In this document: piece by piece, positions 31,071 to 40,880 of the stretch
How positions within the stretch are numbered: position 1 is the stretch's first letter
Layout of the letters: every line of letters begins with the position of its first letter
Source of the DNA: Pectinophora gossypiella
Lineage: Eukaryota; Arthropoda; Insecta; Lepidoptera; Gelechiidae
Direction: 5' to 3'
Length of the DNA: 64,000 nucleotides
NCBI RefSeq assembly: GCF_024362695.1
Contig: NC_065428.1
Location: forward strand, 9,676,895-9,740,894
The notes under the pieces: model-generated
Seen by the model: the letters and a program-made list of their open reading frames with translations, nothing else
Told to the model about the DNA's origin: nothing
Database searches by the model: none
Position numbers and translations under genes: made by a program

Positions 31071-31400
31071 TGGCTTTTCTCTTGTCACCGTAAGGTACAT
31101 TTAAGATACATTACCCATATTATCCATCTTAGGACTTTGTATCAACAGTGACTGCTAGTTAGCTAACACTGATGAAGTTGAAATGGTTTCTAAACCAACA
31201 CTGACAGTACAATGTAGGTAAATCACGCGTTTTCCGGATTATGGATTTTTTTATGAATAAAAAATGTAGGTAATTTGCTAAGTTTATATGAGAGAACGCA
31301 AAAGTAACTTTATACTCTAAATACTCTCATCTTAAACGAAAAATCAGAATTTCCGACTAGAGTTCGACAGTAGCAATCTACCATAATATCTTCCTAGTAT
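31071..31400. other. Unassigned stretch
   Basis: Nothing recognised. Confidence 0.4.
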
Positions 31401-31603
31401 ACAGGGTGTTAATGACATCGTAACGAAAACTTTGAGTGATGAATGAAATCATGTTTCTGAGTTGGTGTCAAGTGAAATTTTCTGTCACAAAATCATGGAA
31501 CTGAAAATAATTTAAAAAACACTAAAAGCATCATGAATTTTCCGTCAGGAAATTCCACTTGATATCAACTCAGAATCATGGTCTGAATCATCCCCTTCAT
31601 CAT
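31401..31603. mobile_element. MITE-1 copy, right end shortened
   Basis: ACAGGGTGTTAATGACATCG at left; right arm AATTCCACTTGATATCAACT stops at CATCCCCTTCATCATT. A Jockey-1 tail scrap (AATAAGTCACGTCAAAAC) follows at 31613-31640. Confidence 0.75.
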
Positions 31604-31726
31604 TATTAAATTAAATTTACAATAAGTCACGTCAAAACAAAATAGTGACAGTGATTGCAATAATAGTTTGGAACCTAGCTAGTCCCCGTCATAACAGCTA
31701 CTCCATCACACCACTCATCACTAATT

Positions 31727-31990
31727 TAAGAGCCACGCTCTTGTCGGTTTAGCATTCTCCATGCTTCTTTTTTGGGGAAAATTGGGCAGTGGTTTCCCCT
31801 CTTTCCTTCCACCCCGCAGTACTGACGCGACTAAAATAATAATAAATAAATAATATTCGTTTATTTACTAAAAGAACACAGGTATAATTATACATAAAAT
31901 AAGTTACATAACACTAACAAAACGGACGCAGTCCCTGCACTAAGAGCAGCTTCTGTCGCAGGGGCCAGGATTTGTTATATACACATACAT
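31727..31990 (-). repeat. RTE-2-tailed repeat H, then a LINE 3' UTR
   Basis: 31727-31823 matches repeat H/RTE-2 tail (AATTTAAGAGCCACGCTCTT on plus). 31826-31990 is a separate minus-strand LINE 3' UTR (ATTCGTTTATTTACTAAAAG). Confidence 0.65.
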
Positions 31991-31994
31991 ACAT

Positions 31995-32240
31995 AAACTC
32001 ACGCCCGTAATCCCTAATGGGGTGGGCAGAGCCACAAGCAATCAAAGACAACTTGCAGCCACTGTTGATACGTTATCGTAAGCTGGATATGATGAACCTT
32101 ATGGTGATAAGGGATCAGCCTATCGCCCATAACATAAGTCCATCATGTGAGGACACAATCCCTCTGTCGGTTTTTACGACATGCCCGGGAAGACAAGCAG
32201 CTGAACGTGTTCTATGTTTTTTATTTGCTCCCAGAACAGC
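31995..32240 (+). repeat. Repeat Q copy
   Basis: CTCACGCCCGTAATCCCTAA, GCAGAGCCACAAGCAATCA and GATGAACCTTATGGTGATA. The 75-codon frame over it is not a gene. Confidence 0.62.
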
Positions 32241-32330
32241 ATAGAAGCAATATAATAATGTTATATATATTATGGATACAATAATGAACACACGGATTTT
32301 AGCAAAAAAAGAATCAACAGTAATCATCAT

Positions 32331-32515
32331 CACCATTTAAGAGCCACGCTCTTGTCGGTGTAGCATTCTCCATGCTACTTTTTTGGGGAAAATAGGGCAC
32401 TAGTTTCCCTCTTGCCTTCCACCCTGCAGTACTCTGTCTGACGCGAGTGGGATGGCGCCCAAAGTAGTCTATTTCAAAGCCGTACTAGGACTCCTGTCCT
32501 TCGCCTCCGCCTGTC
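32331..32515 (-). repeat. RTE-2-tailed repeat H, longest copy
   Basis: Minus strand: GGAGTCCTAGTACGGCTTTG, CGCCATCCCACTCGCGTCAG, then GAGAATGCTACACCGACAAG and the RTE-2 terminus. Confidence 0.7.
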
Positions 32516-32567
32516 TTCCTTAGTAATAATAATTCATAATTCATTTATTCGTTTTAAAAATGGTAGG

Positions 32568-33005
32568 TGGGTCGTTCTTCTTTTTTATCGACAATGATCT
32601 GTCCTTCGTTCTGCTTCTGATAAGTTATGTTTTAGAATTTTATTTCATGTTTTGATTGTCCAAAAATATAGTTATCTTATTATACTCAAAATACAAGCAA
32701 AATACTAATCGGTTCCTCAATTAGTTATTAACGTAGCTTGATCGTTTTTCACAAAATTCTGTGACAGAGTGGTAAATTGAAATGCTGTCTCCGATGAAAA
32801 GGGCCACTCTGTCACAATATTTTTTGGAATGCGCCTGCAAAGAAAAGTATGTTACCAAGATAAAGAGAACCACGAAATAGTCCTCTACAGACACATATTT
32901 ATATGATGTTTTAAAATAATTATTGCCGTTGTAATTTTAAAGATGTTAAATCCGATAAATCGAGAAAATGTCTTTTTATTGTCGATAAAAAAGAAGAACG
33001 ACCCA
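32568..33005. mobile_element. 438-bp segment with perfect 28-bp inverted ends
   Basis: TGGGTCGTTCTTCTTTTTTA... at 32568-32595 is exactly reverse-complementary to 32978-33005. A second perfect 13-bp inverted pair, TGTGACAGAGTGG (32760-32772) and CCACTCTGTCACA (32804-32816), lies at the centre of the segment, so the two are concentric. The arms between them are not complementary. No ORF or obvious target duplication. A non-autonomous DNA transposon is likely; family unknown. Confidence 0.6.
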
Positions 33006-33063
33006 GGTACAGTTTGCAGGTGGTCAGCATTTAGCCTAGTTCTATTAAAGTAACAGCTACTTA

Positions 33064-33220
33064 AGGCTGCGTTTCCATTGACGCGGAGCTGGGCGGAGAG
33101 GAGCGGAGATGTGCAGGAATCGACCAATCATCGTGAGGGAGAGAGTGACAGCGTCTTCGTTTTTCGCTCTCTCGAACGCTGTGATTGGTCAAATGTCCGC
33201 GTCAGTGGAAACCCGGCCTA
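33064..33220. mobile_element. MITE-6, GC-rich near-palindrome, 157 bp
   Basis: AGGCTGCGTTTCCATTGACG at left; inverted right end AGGCCGGGTTTCCACTGACG. Inner GACCAATCAT...GAGAGAGTGACAGCG is mirrored by CGCTCTCTCGAACGCTGTGATTGGTC. Almost the whole element can fold on itself. Confidence 0.75.
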
Positions 33221-33562
33221 AAATACGCTCCCCTCCATTCGTGTAGATATTAGTACGTCACAACTTGTAACTTGTAAGTTTTAACGATTTACTAGTTCCA
33301 TCAAAGTAGCAGCTACTGATCTGACACCCCTATTCGTAGCCTATTTTCCTCACACCGGATGGAGACATTGACTAACTTTTTTAATTTGTGGAAGTGGACA
33401 TAATCGACGGAAGTGACGTCATCCATCTACTCAGTGACGGGAGAGCGATGAAAAAAAATCTGTAACTTTTATTTTTAGGAAGGCATTATTAGGATGTATG
33501 GAAGCGGTTTGAATTAGTATGATTACGAATATTTCATCATGTCTCTATTATTTTTCAGCATA
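33221..33562. other. Unassigned stretch
   Basis: Nothing recognised. Confidence 0.4.
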
Positions 33563-33832
33563 AGCTCACAACTATATCCCAATAGGCTGGTTTCCAACTA
33601 GTCAAATCAGTTACTTTTTAAACGTCAAAACATTAAATTACTATGGAATTGGATCGTGTTCTAGGTTTAACATAAATAATGAAATGCTGATTACTAAATA
33701 GACACAAATCTAAAACTAGGTATTAACGAAAAAAAAAAATTATTTTCCTATTTAACTTATTTATGAATTTTAATGAACAAATCCGTAATAGTAAGTGCGA
33801 CCTTAATCTCTTTTCTCTATCATGATCACCAG

Positions 33833-34112
33833 CCCATTAACGTCCCCACTGCTGGGGCACGGGCCTTCCCTATGGATGGATAGGGAGATCGGGCCTTAAA
33901 CCACCACGCGGGCCCAGTGCGGATTGGTGGTTATTAACGTCTGCTAATGCAGCCGGGACCAACGGCTTAACGTGCCTTCCGAAGCACGGAGGAGCTCGAG
34001 ATGAAATCTTTTTTTTTATGGTCACTCATCCTAAGACCGGCCTTTGCGAAAGTTGCTTAACTTCAACAATCGCAGACCGAGCGCGTTTACCGCTGCGCCA
34101 CCGAGCTCCTCG
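33833..34112 (-). repeat. SINE-3 copy with tRNA/5S-like head
   Basis: From 34112 on the minus strand: GGAGCTCGGTGGCGCAGCGG (tRNA A-box-like), AAGTTAAGCAAC at ~34061 and GGATGAGTGACC at ~34022, matching 5S rRNA boxes A and C from established consensus. Then the shared core CCGTGCTTCGGAAGGCACG, and an end with GTGCCCCAGCAGTGGGGACG resembling the RTE terminus. A 5S-derived (SINE3-class) component is a sequence-based inference. Confidence 0.78.
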
Positions 34113-34380
34113 ACCCTCACAGTACCTCACAGTATTCTTTGTCATACAAATTCCATAGTGATTTCGTGTCTTTGACGTTTAGTTAAAAGTAACTGATTTG
34201 ACTAGGCGACTAGCTTATTTGTATGAAAAAGCACACGTGATAAAATGTCGGACTTATTATTGAGTTTTTCTTGATTAAAATTCATAAATAAATTAAATAG
34301 GAAAAAAGAAAAATATTTTCGTTAGTTTTAGATCTGTCTTTATTTAGTACTTAATCAGAATTTCCTAATCTTGAACCTAG

Positions 34381-34527
34381 TACAGTCATGAGCAATATAA
34401 TGTACACACTTTAGGACTCTGTCGCACTAACATTTTTTGATATTAAGTGAGACTTACAGTTCAATTTGTCAAAAAAGTTAATGTGACATGGTACCAAAGT
34501 GTATACATATTAATGCTCGTGACCGTA
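34381..34527. mobile_element. MITE-3, second copy, 147 bp
   Basis: Same ends and exactly the same length as 8999-9145 (TACAGTCATGAGCA, TGCTCGTGACCGTA). Confidence 0.78.
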
Positions 34528-34631
34528 CACGACCCAATTCAGGAAATCAGAGGAATATCCATCGCAAGATGAAGTAAGTACACAAACCTTAGGAAGCTTC
34601 ATGTTAGACCAACGTGATAGATGGCAAGCCG

Positions 34632-34725
34632 ACCCGGGTGAGAGCCTTCAGCGCTCCCCATTTGTCCGGCCAAGTAGTTAATGCCATCTGCGGCAAATCT
34701 ACAATAAGTCACATCAAAAAAAAAA
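34632..34725 (+). mobile_element. Jockey-1 3' tail insertion, 9-bp TSD
   Basis: CCGGGTGAGAGCCTTCAGCG through AATAAGTCACATC plus poly(A). GGCAAGCCG is duplicated at 34623-34631 and 34726-34734. A very short, 5'-truncated insertion of only the 3' UTR. Confidence 0.88.
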
Positions 34726-34858
34726 GGCAAGCCGTATAACCGTCTATAAAGGTCGAGCCAACTGTGTTAGTGAAAACTGTACTTAAGATAATTTTACAAT
34801 TTTGTTGATGCAAGTCCGGAACCGGAGGTCGAACCGGCGCTTCCCGTGAAGCAATCCC

Positions 34859-35114
34859 GACCAACAACAGGACCATAGTGATTACAGCTTTCAGCCCAGT
34901 TTTGTTAGTATTTAAAAAAAAACTTTATTGCACCAAAATAAAAGAAAATATTTACAAAAGAGACTTAACTAGGTTCAGTTAGGTATTTTTAGTATTTTTT
35001 TTTATAATTCTGCTCAATCATATTTACAATATTTATTTTCGAGTTTGCCTATTTTTAACTGACTTGCAAAATAGGAGTTTTCTTTTTACTTTCGTTCAGG
35101 AAGATGGCACGGAA
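34859..35114 (-). repeat. LINE 3' end scrap and unassigned flank
   Basis: 34905-34990 (AAACTTTATTGCACCAAAAT) is a minus-strand relative of 23590-23668. The remainder is unassigned. Confidence 0.45.
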
Positions 35115-35340
35115 GCAGATGGCATTAACTACTCGGCCGGCCAAATGGGGAGCGCTGAAAGCTCTCACCCGGTACAACGTTTAAGACAACAGGCCTGAGG
35201 GTGCCCAGTTGGGTGCGAACCTCGGCTCAGGGCGTCGCGTCGTCTGAGAGGAAAATTATTTGACAGAATTAATCGACCCCAGTGGGTCGATAGCGATAAG
35301 CGCTGATTGAGGGAAATCGTCGTCCACGCCGATTGGGGTA
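35115..35340 (-). repeat. Jockey-1 3' UTR fragment
   Basis: GGCATTAACTACTCGGCCGG, CAACAGGCCTGAGGGTGCCC, GACCCCAGTGGGTCGATAGC. Both ends are lost; CGTCG is duplicated internally. Confidence 0.78.
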
Positions 35341-35366
35341 TCAGAATAGTACAGAATCTACCAAAA

Positions 35367-35537
35367 ATGGCGTCTAAACAAAACAAACAACCTTTATATT
35401 GGATAATGAACTACTTGTATTCCGCGGGTCTGATTGTGCTCTGTTTTTTTCACTGCGCCATTACAGCAGATACAATGGCAGTTCGCTTGATGAGGACCGT
35501 GGAGGATAGAAGAAGTGGATGTGGCACTTGGCCCTGA
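35367..35537 (+). CDS. Possible 56-residue membrane or secreted peptide, doubtful
   Basis: ATG in a good insect context (CCAAAAATGG). The peptide begins MASKQNKQPLYWIMNYLYSA, has a hydrophobic stretch GLIVLCFFHCAI (residues ~21-32, one membrane span or signal anchor), and ends RSGCGTWP. I recognise no family. It lies directly after a Jockey-1 fragment and could be a relic of another element rather than a host gene. No splice sites or polyadenylation signal nearby are convincing. Confidence 0.2.
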   Translation: MASKQNKQPLYWIMNYLYSAGLIVLCFFHCAITADTMAVRLMRTVEDRRSGCGTWP

Positions 35538-35697
35538 CAATCGGGGAGCGATAATGCTAATACGCTATCCCGTTTTAGTTTTAGCATAGAATAAGGAATA
35601 ATACTTATAGTATAGCGCGGCAACTCTCCGCTCCCCAGCTGCTGATCTAGGTTTACTTCACCACCCCCCCACTAGATACCCCCCCCCCCCCGCTCAT

Positions 35698-35872
35698 AGT
35701 GGTGGGTACTTAGTTCATCCTGCGTTGGATGTATCTCTGACTACCCCTATTGGGATATAGTTGTGAGCCTATTTTTTTTGACGTGAATTATTGTAGATTT
35801 GCCGCAGATGTCATTAAATACTTGGCCGGACAAATGTGGAGCGCTGAAGGCTCTCACCCAACGTGAGCTTAT
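35698..35872 (+). repeat. SINE-5 end with Jockey-1 tail inserted
   Basis: SINE-5 (GGTGGGTACTTAGTTCATCC ... GATATAGTTGTGAGC) is interrupted by minus-strand Jockey-1 at 35773-35862. GTGAGCCTAT (35763-35772) and GTGAGCTTAT (35863-35872) form a 10-bp duplication with one mismatch. 35565-35640 upstream is the low-copy repeat also at 528-640. Confidence 0.72.
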
Positions 35873-35883
35873 GTTATTACATT

Positions 35884-36268
35884 CCACACCGGTTTAGAGT
35901 AGATCGTACTCTACTTTTTCTTAGAACGTCCCCAATTTAATCAATGTATGTCCTTCTTTGTCGTCTCTGTTAGCCTTAATAAAAACCTTCGCCTTATACA
36001 CCGTAATACCGTAAAAAAATCATACCAGATTTTGACCCTGCGATACAAGCTGGGCTTAGCGCAGGGATCGACGCAATCCATTGGTAATCGTTAAGTATGC
36101 TCTGTGTGTATCTATATTGTTTCTTGTAACTGTGTCTTTATAGTAAATAAACAGTAAACATTATAGCAAGTAAAAAAGTTAAGATAAATTTGTGAGGATC
36201 GAAGCAAATGGAATTCCATAGCCTGCTTACTCCGGTGGCAAATAGGCATGAGTTTATGTATGTATTAT
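35884..36268. repeat. LINE-F fragments in opposite orientations
   Basis: 35884-35985 is minus (CACACCGGTTTAGAGTAGAT). 36187-36268 is plus (GATCGAAGCAAATGGAATTC ... TGAGTTTATGTATG). Between them is AT-rich sequence with AATAAA near 36150. Confidence 0.65.
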
Positions 36269-36310
36269 AATAATTTACGCTATCGGAAAAAAGTCATAAG
36301 GATACATCCT

Positions 36311-36325
36311 CCCCCCCCCCCCCCC
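36311..36325. repeat. Poly(C) run
   Basis: 15 consecutive C. The stretch 36326-36621 after it is unassigned. Confidence 0.9.
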
Positions 36326-36621
36326 AATACTAATTACCGCATCCACCCGAAATTCTTCCCACATCTCCGTTAAAACCATTCATTAACTCTAGAACAGTTT
36401 AATTCTCGTCAGAAGAAGGTAATGAGACGTCCGCTTCCACTTTTTAATTTTATGCCTTCATTTAGCTTTCCTTCTCTTTATTAGTTAATTGTTATAGTTG
36501 CTATTCTAGTCTGCATTTTGAGATGGTACAGACGTTGGATGGAATTCAGTTTGATGTCCTTTCGGAGGAAACTTTAAGGGTAAGAATGTTGTTAATATAA
36601 TACTAAGTAGTCACGTAAAAG

Positions 36622-36770
36622 TACGATGATTCTGTGCTTCGGAGGGCACGTTAAGTGTACACCTCCACCAACCCGCAGTGGTACAGCGTGGTAGAGTATG
36701 CTCCATACTCGCTCCGGTTGATTGATGGGAGGCCTGTGCCCAGCAGTGGGACATATATAGGCTGTTTATG
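36622..36770 (+). repeat. SINE-1 3' half with core deletion
   Basis: Core CTGTGCTTCGGAGGGCACG, then jumps to ACACCTCCACC, omitting the GGTCCCGGCTATTAGCC segment. Intact RTE-like end. Confidence 0.85.
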
Positions 36771-36832
36771 TTATGTTTATGTTTAATAAGTAATTATAAT
36801 TACAATTTTAATCAGGTTACAATCATAATAAA

Positions 36833-37394
36833 TTTAAGAGCCACGCTCTTGTCGGTGTAGCATTATCCATTATCATCAAATACCAATTCCTTCACTTCCT
36901 TATAAGACACGACGTTCACCTTCTCTTTAATCTGTTCCATGTAAGCTCTTCTTGGTCTTCCCCTTCCTTTCTTTGTAGCTATCCTTCTATGATGCAGCGC
37001 ATAATAACACATCACTAATTTAAGAGCCACGCTCTTGTCGGTGTAGCATTCTCCATTCTTGTCTATCAAAGACCAATTCCTACACTTCCTTAAAAGACAC
37101 GACGTCCTCAATAACTCTCAATATTTGCCTCTTTTCCCTTACTCTTACTAGCACTTCCTCATTGGTAACTCTTTCAATCCAACTTATTCTTTCCGTCCTC
37201 CTCTAACACCACATTTCGAAGGCCTCGAGTCTCTCTCTGTCTTTCTGTGTCAGCGTCCACGTTTCGCATCCATAGAGGGCTATCCATACGAAAGTTTTGA
37301 TGCATCGTTTTCTGATTGCTTTGGCTATCTTAGCCTTGAATGCATGCACAATTGCAATTAGAAAAAAGTAAAGCTTAATTACAACGTCACGCAA
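36833..37394 (-). pseudogene. RTE-2, two overlapping C-terminal copies
   Basis: The upstream copy (37394-37014) reads ALYGCETWTLTQKDRERLEA and FEMWC, a stop, then WIERVTNEEVLVRVREKRQI. This is the segment just after the RT fingers/palm in RTE-type elements. It then reaches the RTE-2 terminus. The second copy (36990-36833) reads GRGRPRRAYMEQIKEKVNVV plus its own terminus. Both are stop-bearing and dead. Confidence 0.82.
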
Positions 37395-37553
37395 ATCCTT
37401 GGAAGGGCTTAATTCTCGTGAAATTTACGTCAAATTGCCGTGAAAATTCGCGTCACCGCGGCGTTGTGGCAATCAAATTATTGTGAGAGCCGAGGTCAAT
37501 AGCTGCATCATTTACCCTGACCGCTTTAAGTGTGGCGTGTGTTATGAGAGACT

Positions 37554-37762
37554 ACATAAACAGCCCACGTCCCACTATTGGCTATGGAGCATACTCCAAC
37601 ACGCTGCTTCACTGCGGTTTGGTGGAGTTTGGGCTAGTGGCTCGGGACCAGCTGCTTAACGTGCCTTCCAAAGCATAAAATCCTCTTAGTTTTTCGGACA
37701 ATCAAGTAACTTAATCACTACGATGTCCTAGCCAAACAAAGATCAGTCTTACAAAATTGCTA
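37554..37762 (-). repeat. SINE-1 diverged copy
   Basis: Minus strand: body and core recognisable (GTGCTTTGGAAGGCACG, TCCACCAAACCGCAGTGAAG). GAGGCCTGTGCC is deleted. Older than the copies at 5364 or 29631. Confidence 0.75.
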
Positions 37763-37929
37763 TGCGCCAAAAAAGTATGCCGTTAAGGGAAAAAGAGAAA
37801 GGAGGATTTTACTATGACATTTTCTAGAACTCTCTGGTCTGAAATTCTAGGACTCTTCGGTCGCGTTTGTTTATGCTTCGTGACATTGTCAATCCGTCAC
37901 AATACATTAATAAACCTTTGAAACTTTCA

Positions 37930-38230
37930 TCTCCCTAGCATTAGTGTTTTTGACAGGTCCGGTTTTTTACAGAAGCGACTGTCTGACCTTTCAACCCGCG
38001 AAGGGAAAACCAGTCCAATTTAGGTTTGGTCACATACCTCCGAAAAAGCATTTCTCGGAAGTGTGGGTTTCCTCACGATGTTTTCCTTCACCGCTGATCA
38101 CGTGATATTAATTTACGATTCAAACATAAATTCGAAAACAAAATCGACAATCATTGGTTTAGGCCTGTGATTCGAACCTGGGACCTCAAAGTGAGACGCA
38201 ATCGTTCTACCAACTAATCTACCACGGCTC
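37930..38230 (-). repeat. SINE-4 full-length copy
   Basis: Head GAGCCGTGGTAGATTAGTTG, B box GGTTCGAATCA, body and tail. 37763-37929 beside it is unassigned. Confidence 0.88.
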
Positions 38231-38445
38231 CCGTCCGAGTCAGATTTTTTCGGTTTAATTTTCTCTTTGTGTTTCCCTAGTCACGAGTGAGTGCTATTAA
38301 ACAAAAATCATACTTTATTTTGTTTGAGAATCAGCTTGTAAATCGAGCCACAAGCAATAGTTGTACAGCTTAGATGCAATTTGAGCGAGCACGGACGCTG
38401 CGGCTAAGAGAAGTAAGCCACTGGTAGCTATAAGCTATAAATATA

Positions 38446-38886
38446 CACAGGGTGTTAGTGACATCGTAGCCAATACTGAGGGGGATGATTCTGAGTTAAT
38501 CGTCTCCCTAGCATTATCCCGTTTTTCACAGGGTCCGCTTACCTAACCTGAAAATTTTGACATGTCCGATTTTTGACAGAACGACTGCCTGTCTGACATT
38601 CCAACCCGCGAAAGGAAAACCAACCTAAAACAGATTAGGTCCCATACTTACCTCCGAAAATGCATTTCTCGGGAATGTGGGTTTCCTCACGATGTCTTTC
38701 ACCGCTGAGCACGTGATAAACATTTATGATCCAAACATGAATTCGAAAATAAATTCGACAAGCATTGGTATAGGGCTGTGCTAGATTCGAACTTGCGACT
38801 TCAAAGTGAGAGCCAAGCGTTCTACCAACTGGGTTACTACGGCTCCACTTGATATCAACTCAGAATGATGGTCTGAATCACGGAAT
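38446..38886. mobile_element. MITE-1 interrupted by a SINE-4
   Basis: Left arm 38446-38498 (ACAGGGTGTTAGTGACATCG ... TTCTGAGTT). Right arm 38845-38886 (CCACTTGATATCAACTCAGA). A full minus-strand SINE-4 fills 38499-38844. Confidence 0.78.
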
Positions 38887-38925
38887 AGAAAGAGGTTGGA
38901 AAGGTCCTAACGCGCATTTGTATAA

Positions 38926-39296
38926 GCATACATACATAAACTCACGCCTATTTCCCACCGGGGTAAGCAGAGACTATAGAATTCCATTTGCTTCGATCCT
39001 GACACACTTCTCTTGCTTCCTCCACATTCATCAATCGCTTCATACACGCACGCCGGTTCAGAGTAGATCGTATTGAACCTTTTCTAAGGATATCTCCAAT
39101 TTTATCATCGTAAGTCCTTCTCGGTCTTCCTCTGCCAGCCCTACCATCAACTTTCGCTTTATATACCGCTTTTGCAAGTCTATTATCCTTCATCCGCTCA
39201 ACGTGTCCAAACCAACCTAACATTCCCTTCTCAATCCTAGTCACTATATCGTCTTTTACACCACATCTCTGTCTTATCACACTGTTTCTCACTCAA
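38926..39296 (-). pseudogene. LINE-F, longest coding copy
   Basis: An open 114-codon frame (39292-38948) reads RNSVIRQRCGVKDDIVTRIE, LGWFGHVERMKDNRLAKAVY, GRAGRGRPRRTYDDKIGDIL and SKWNSIVSAYPGGK. GHVERM and GRPRR mark the C-terminal tail of RTE/CR1-like RT proteins. No EN or RT core is present, so it is a 5'-truncated fragment, but it has no internal stop and is among the youngest LINE-F copies. Confidence 0.85.
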
Positions 39297-39683
39297 CGCA
39301 CGCTGCACGCTGTATAATATTTGTTTTATCCATGAAATTAGAAATTTAAACGAAGACAACTCTGGACAGCGCCATCTACATTAGTTTTGGGGAAGGGGGC
39401 CGTTATATACACCTATAATTTAAAATATGTGTACATACAATTAATTATTATGCATTTTTGCAGGACATTGCATTTATACTAGTGTTACTTAAGGCTTAAT
39501 AATAAATAAATAAATAATACTAGCTTATAGTTTCATAGCTTTTGCTGTGCCAAACCCTGGATGCGGTCTAGCTACTACTCCTGGCCATTATGATAAAATT
39601 TAATGTGTTCTGTCCTCAATTCCGACGAGTATAAGAGTTAATAGTGTCCAGTTGATGAAGTGTTTTACATACATACATCTTTG
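39297..39683. other. Stretch with repeat X
   Basis: 39330-39395 (ATCCATGAAATTAGAAATTT ... CAGCGCCATCTACA) recurs at 42083-42155. Nothing else is assignable. Confidence 0.5.
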
Positions 39684-39770
39684 GACGAGCGCCGTAAATG
39701 CTCCCCATTTGTCCGGTCAAGTTGTGAACAGTTGAGGTAACCCTACAGTAGGTCCCGTCAGAAACAATAA
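39684..39770 (+). repeat. Jockey-1 3' UTR fragment, diverged
   Basis: AATGCTCCCCATTTGTCCGG and CCTACAGTAGGTCCCGTCAG. Confidence 0.6.
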
Positions 39771-39844
39771 CATTTTGATTTTCTTTATTTAGATTTCATT
39801 TTGAACCTAATACATTGAAACAACAGGTATTAAATACTGGTAAT

Positions 39845-40095
39845 CTTCTTCTATAGTGTGGGTTGTGTGTGAGGTTAACTACCAACTTCATTAACCCTGG
39901 TGTTAGAGTTATTATTGAGCCGCCAAACGCCCCTGATATGGCAATACCGGTGGTATACCGATAATACCGGTCATACCGGTAATGAAGTTGGTAATTCACC
40001 TCACACACAACGCACACTATAGAAGAAGAAGATTACCGGTATTTAAGGCCTGTTGCATACCGGTAATAACGGTAATACCGGTAATTATTATTATT
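39845..40095. repeat. Inverted pair of SINE-2 tails with ACCGGTA repeats
   Basis: Minus-strand SINE-2 3' end (39845-39943) faces a plus-strand 3' end (39981-40031). CTTCTTCTATAGTGTGGGTT pairs with AACGCACACTATAGAAGAAG. Between and beyond them are ATACCGGTA / GGTAATACCGG tandem words up to ~40095. Confidence 0.72.
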
Positions 40096-40141
40096 ATCAC
40101 TTTTAAAAGATCATACACTTAATTCTAATATTAAAAATATC

Positions 40142-40414
40142 CTATATACCTCCCACTGCTGGGCACAGGCCTGCCATAAATCAACCGAAGGATGGTATGA
40201 AACATATTTCACCACGCTGCTCCACTGAGGGTTAGTCGTCGGGACCAACGTTTTAATGTGCCTTCCGAAGCATCGAATTATCTTAGTTTTTCAGACATTC
40301 AGGTAACTTAAGTCCTAGGCAAACAAAGCACAGTCACACAAAGTGACCTACCGGGAATCGAACGTGAACTTCTAGATCGTAATGAGATTACGCTGCAAGA
40401 TCACGGACGCCGTA
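40142..40414 (-). repeat. SINE-1 full-length but diverged copy
   Basis: Minus-strand head GGCGTCCGTGATCTTGC, damaged B box, core GATGCTTCGGAAGGCAC, end GCCCAGCAGTGGGAGG. Confidence 0.82.
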
Positions 40415-40880
40415 AAAATTAACATGCCTATTCCTAAATAAATATTAACACTATTTACCATAGTCTCTACCTATTTTGATAAATGAAAACAAAAGAGATT
40501 AAACTGAGGCGTTAGGAAAAACAAACCTCGTTTCAACATTCTACTTTAATAACACTAAAAGCAAACATACTCAACACAAAATAAATCCTCACATCATATA
40601 AATAACCAGCATTTTCGAAGGCGTTACTTCGATACGATAATAAACATAAAACAAAATTCCCCCTACAAAATACCTTCTAATTAATTAATTTACCCTAAAA
40701 AATACCTTACACATTAAACGTAAGAACATTAAAATTTAAATTTGAACTCATTCGGGAACGCGGCAACATTAACAGGGCCGTATTAAGCGAAATTACAGAA
40801 TTACAAAATTACAGAATTACAAGGAACCGACCGAATAAGGTTGGTAATCCCCTGTAATCAAATGAGGAAGAATTACTTAC
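40415..40880. other. AT-rich, repeat-free; candidate intron
   Basis: No repeat family recognised. It lies immediately 3' (minus strand) of the candidate exon and would be intron if that exon is real. Confidence 0.4.

Larger units (their letters stand above)
33563..34858 (-). repeat. Five-layer nest in a SINE-5 copy
   Basis: Minus-strand SINE-5 pieces lie at 33563-33588, 34528-34631 and 34735-34858. Inside are a plus-strand MITE-2 (33589-33655 and 34213-34380), a minus-strand MITE-2 inserted in it (33656-34205), a SINE-3 inserted in that (33833-34112), MITE-3 (34381-34527) and a Jockey-1 tail (34632-34725). Confidence 0.7.

Noticed and set aside
35884..36268. LINE-F pieces as one hairpin element
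   Set aside because: They are different parts of LINE-F in opposite orientation and do not pair with each other.
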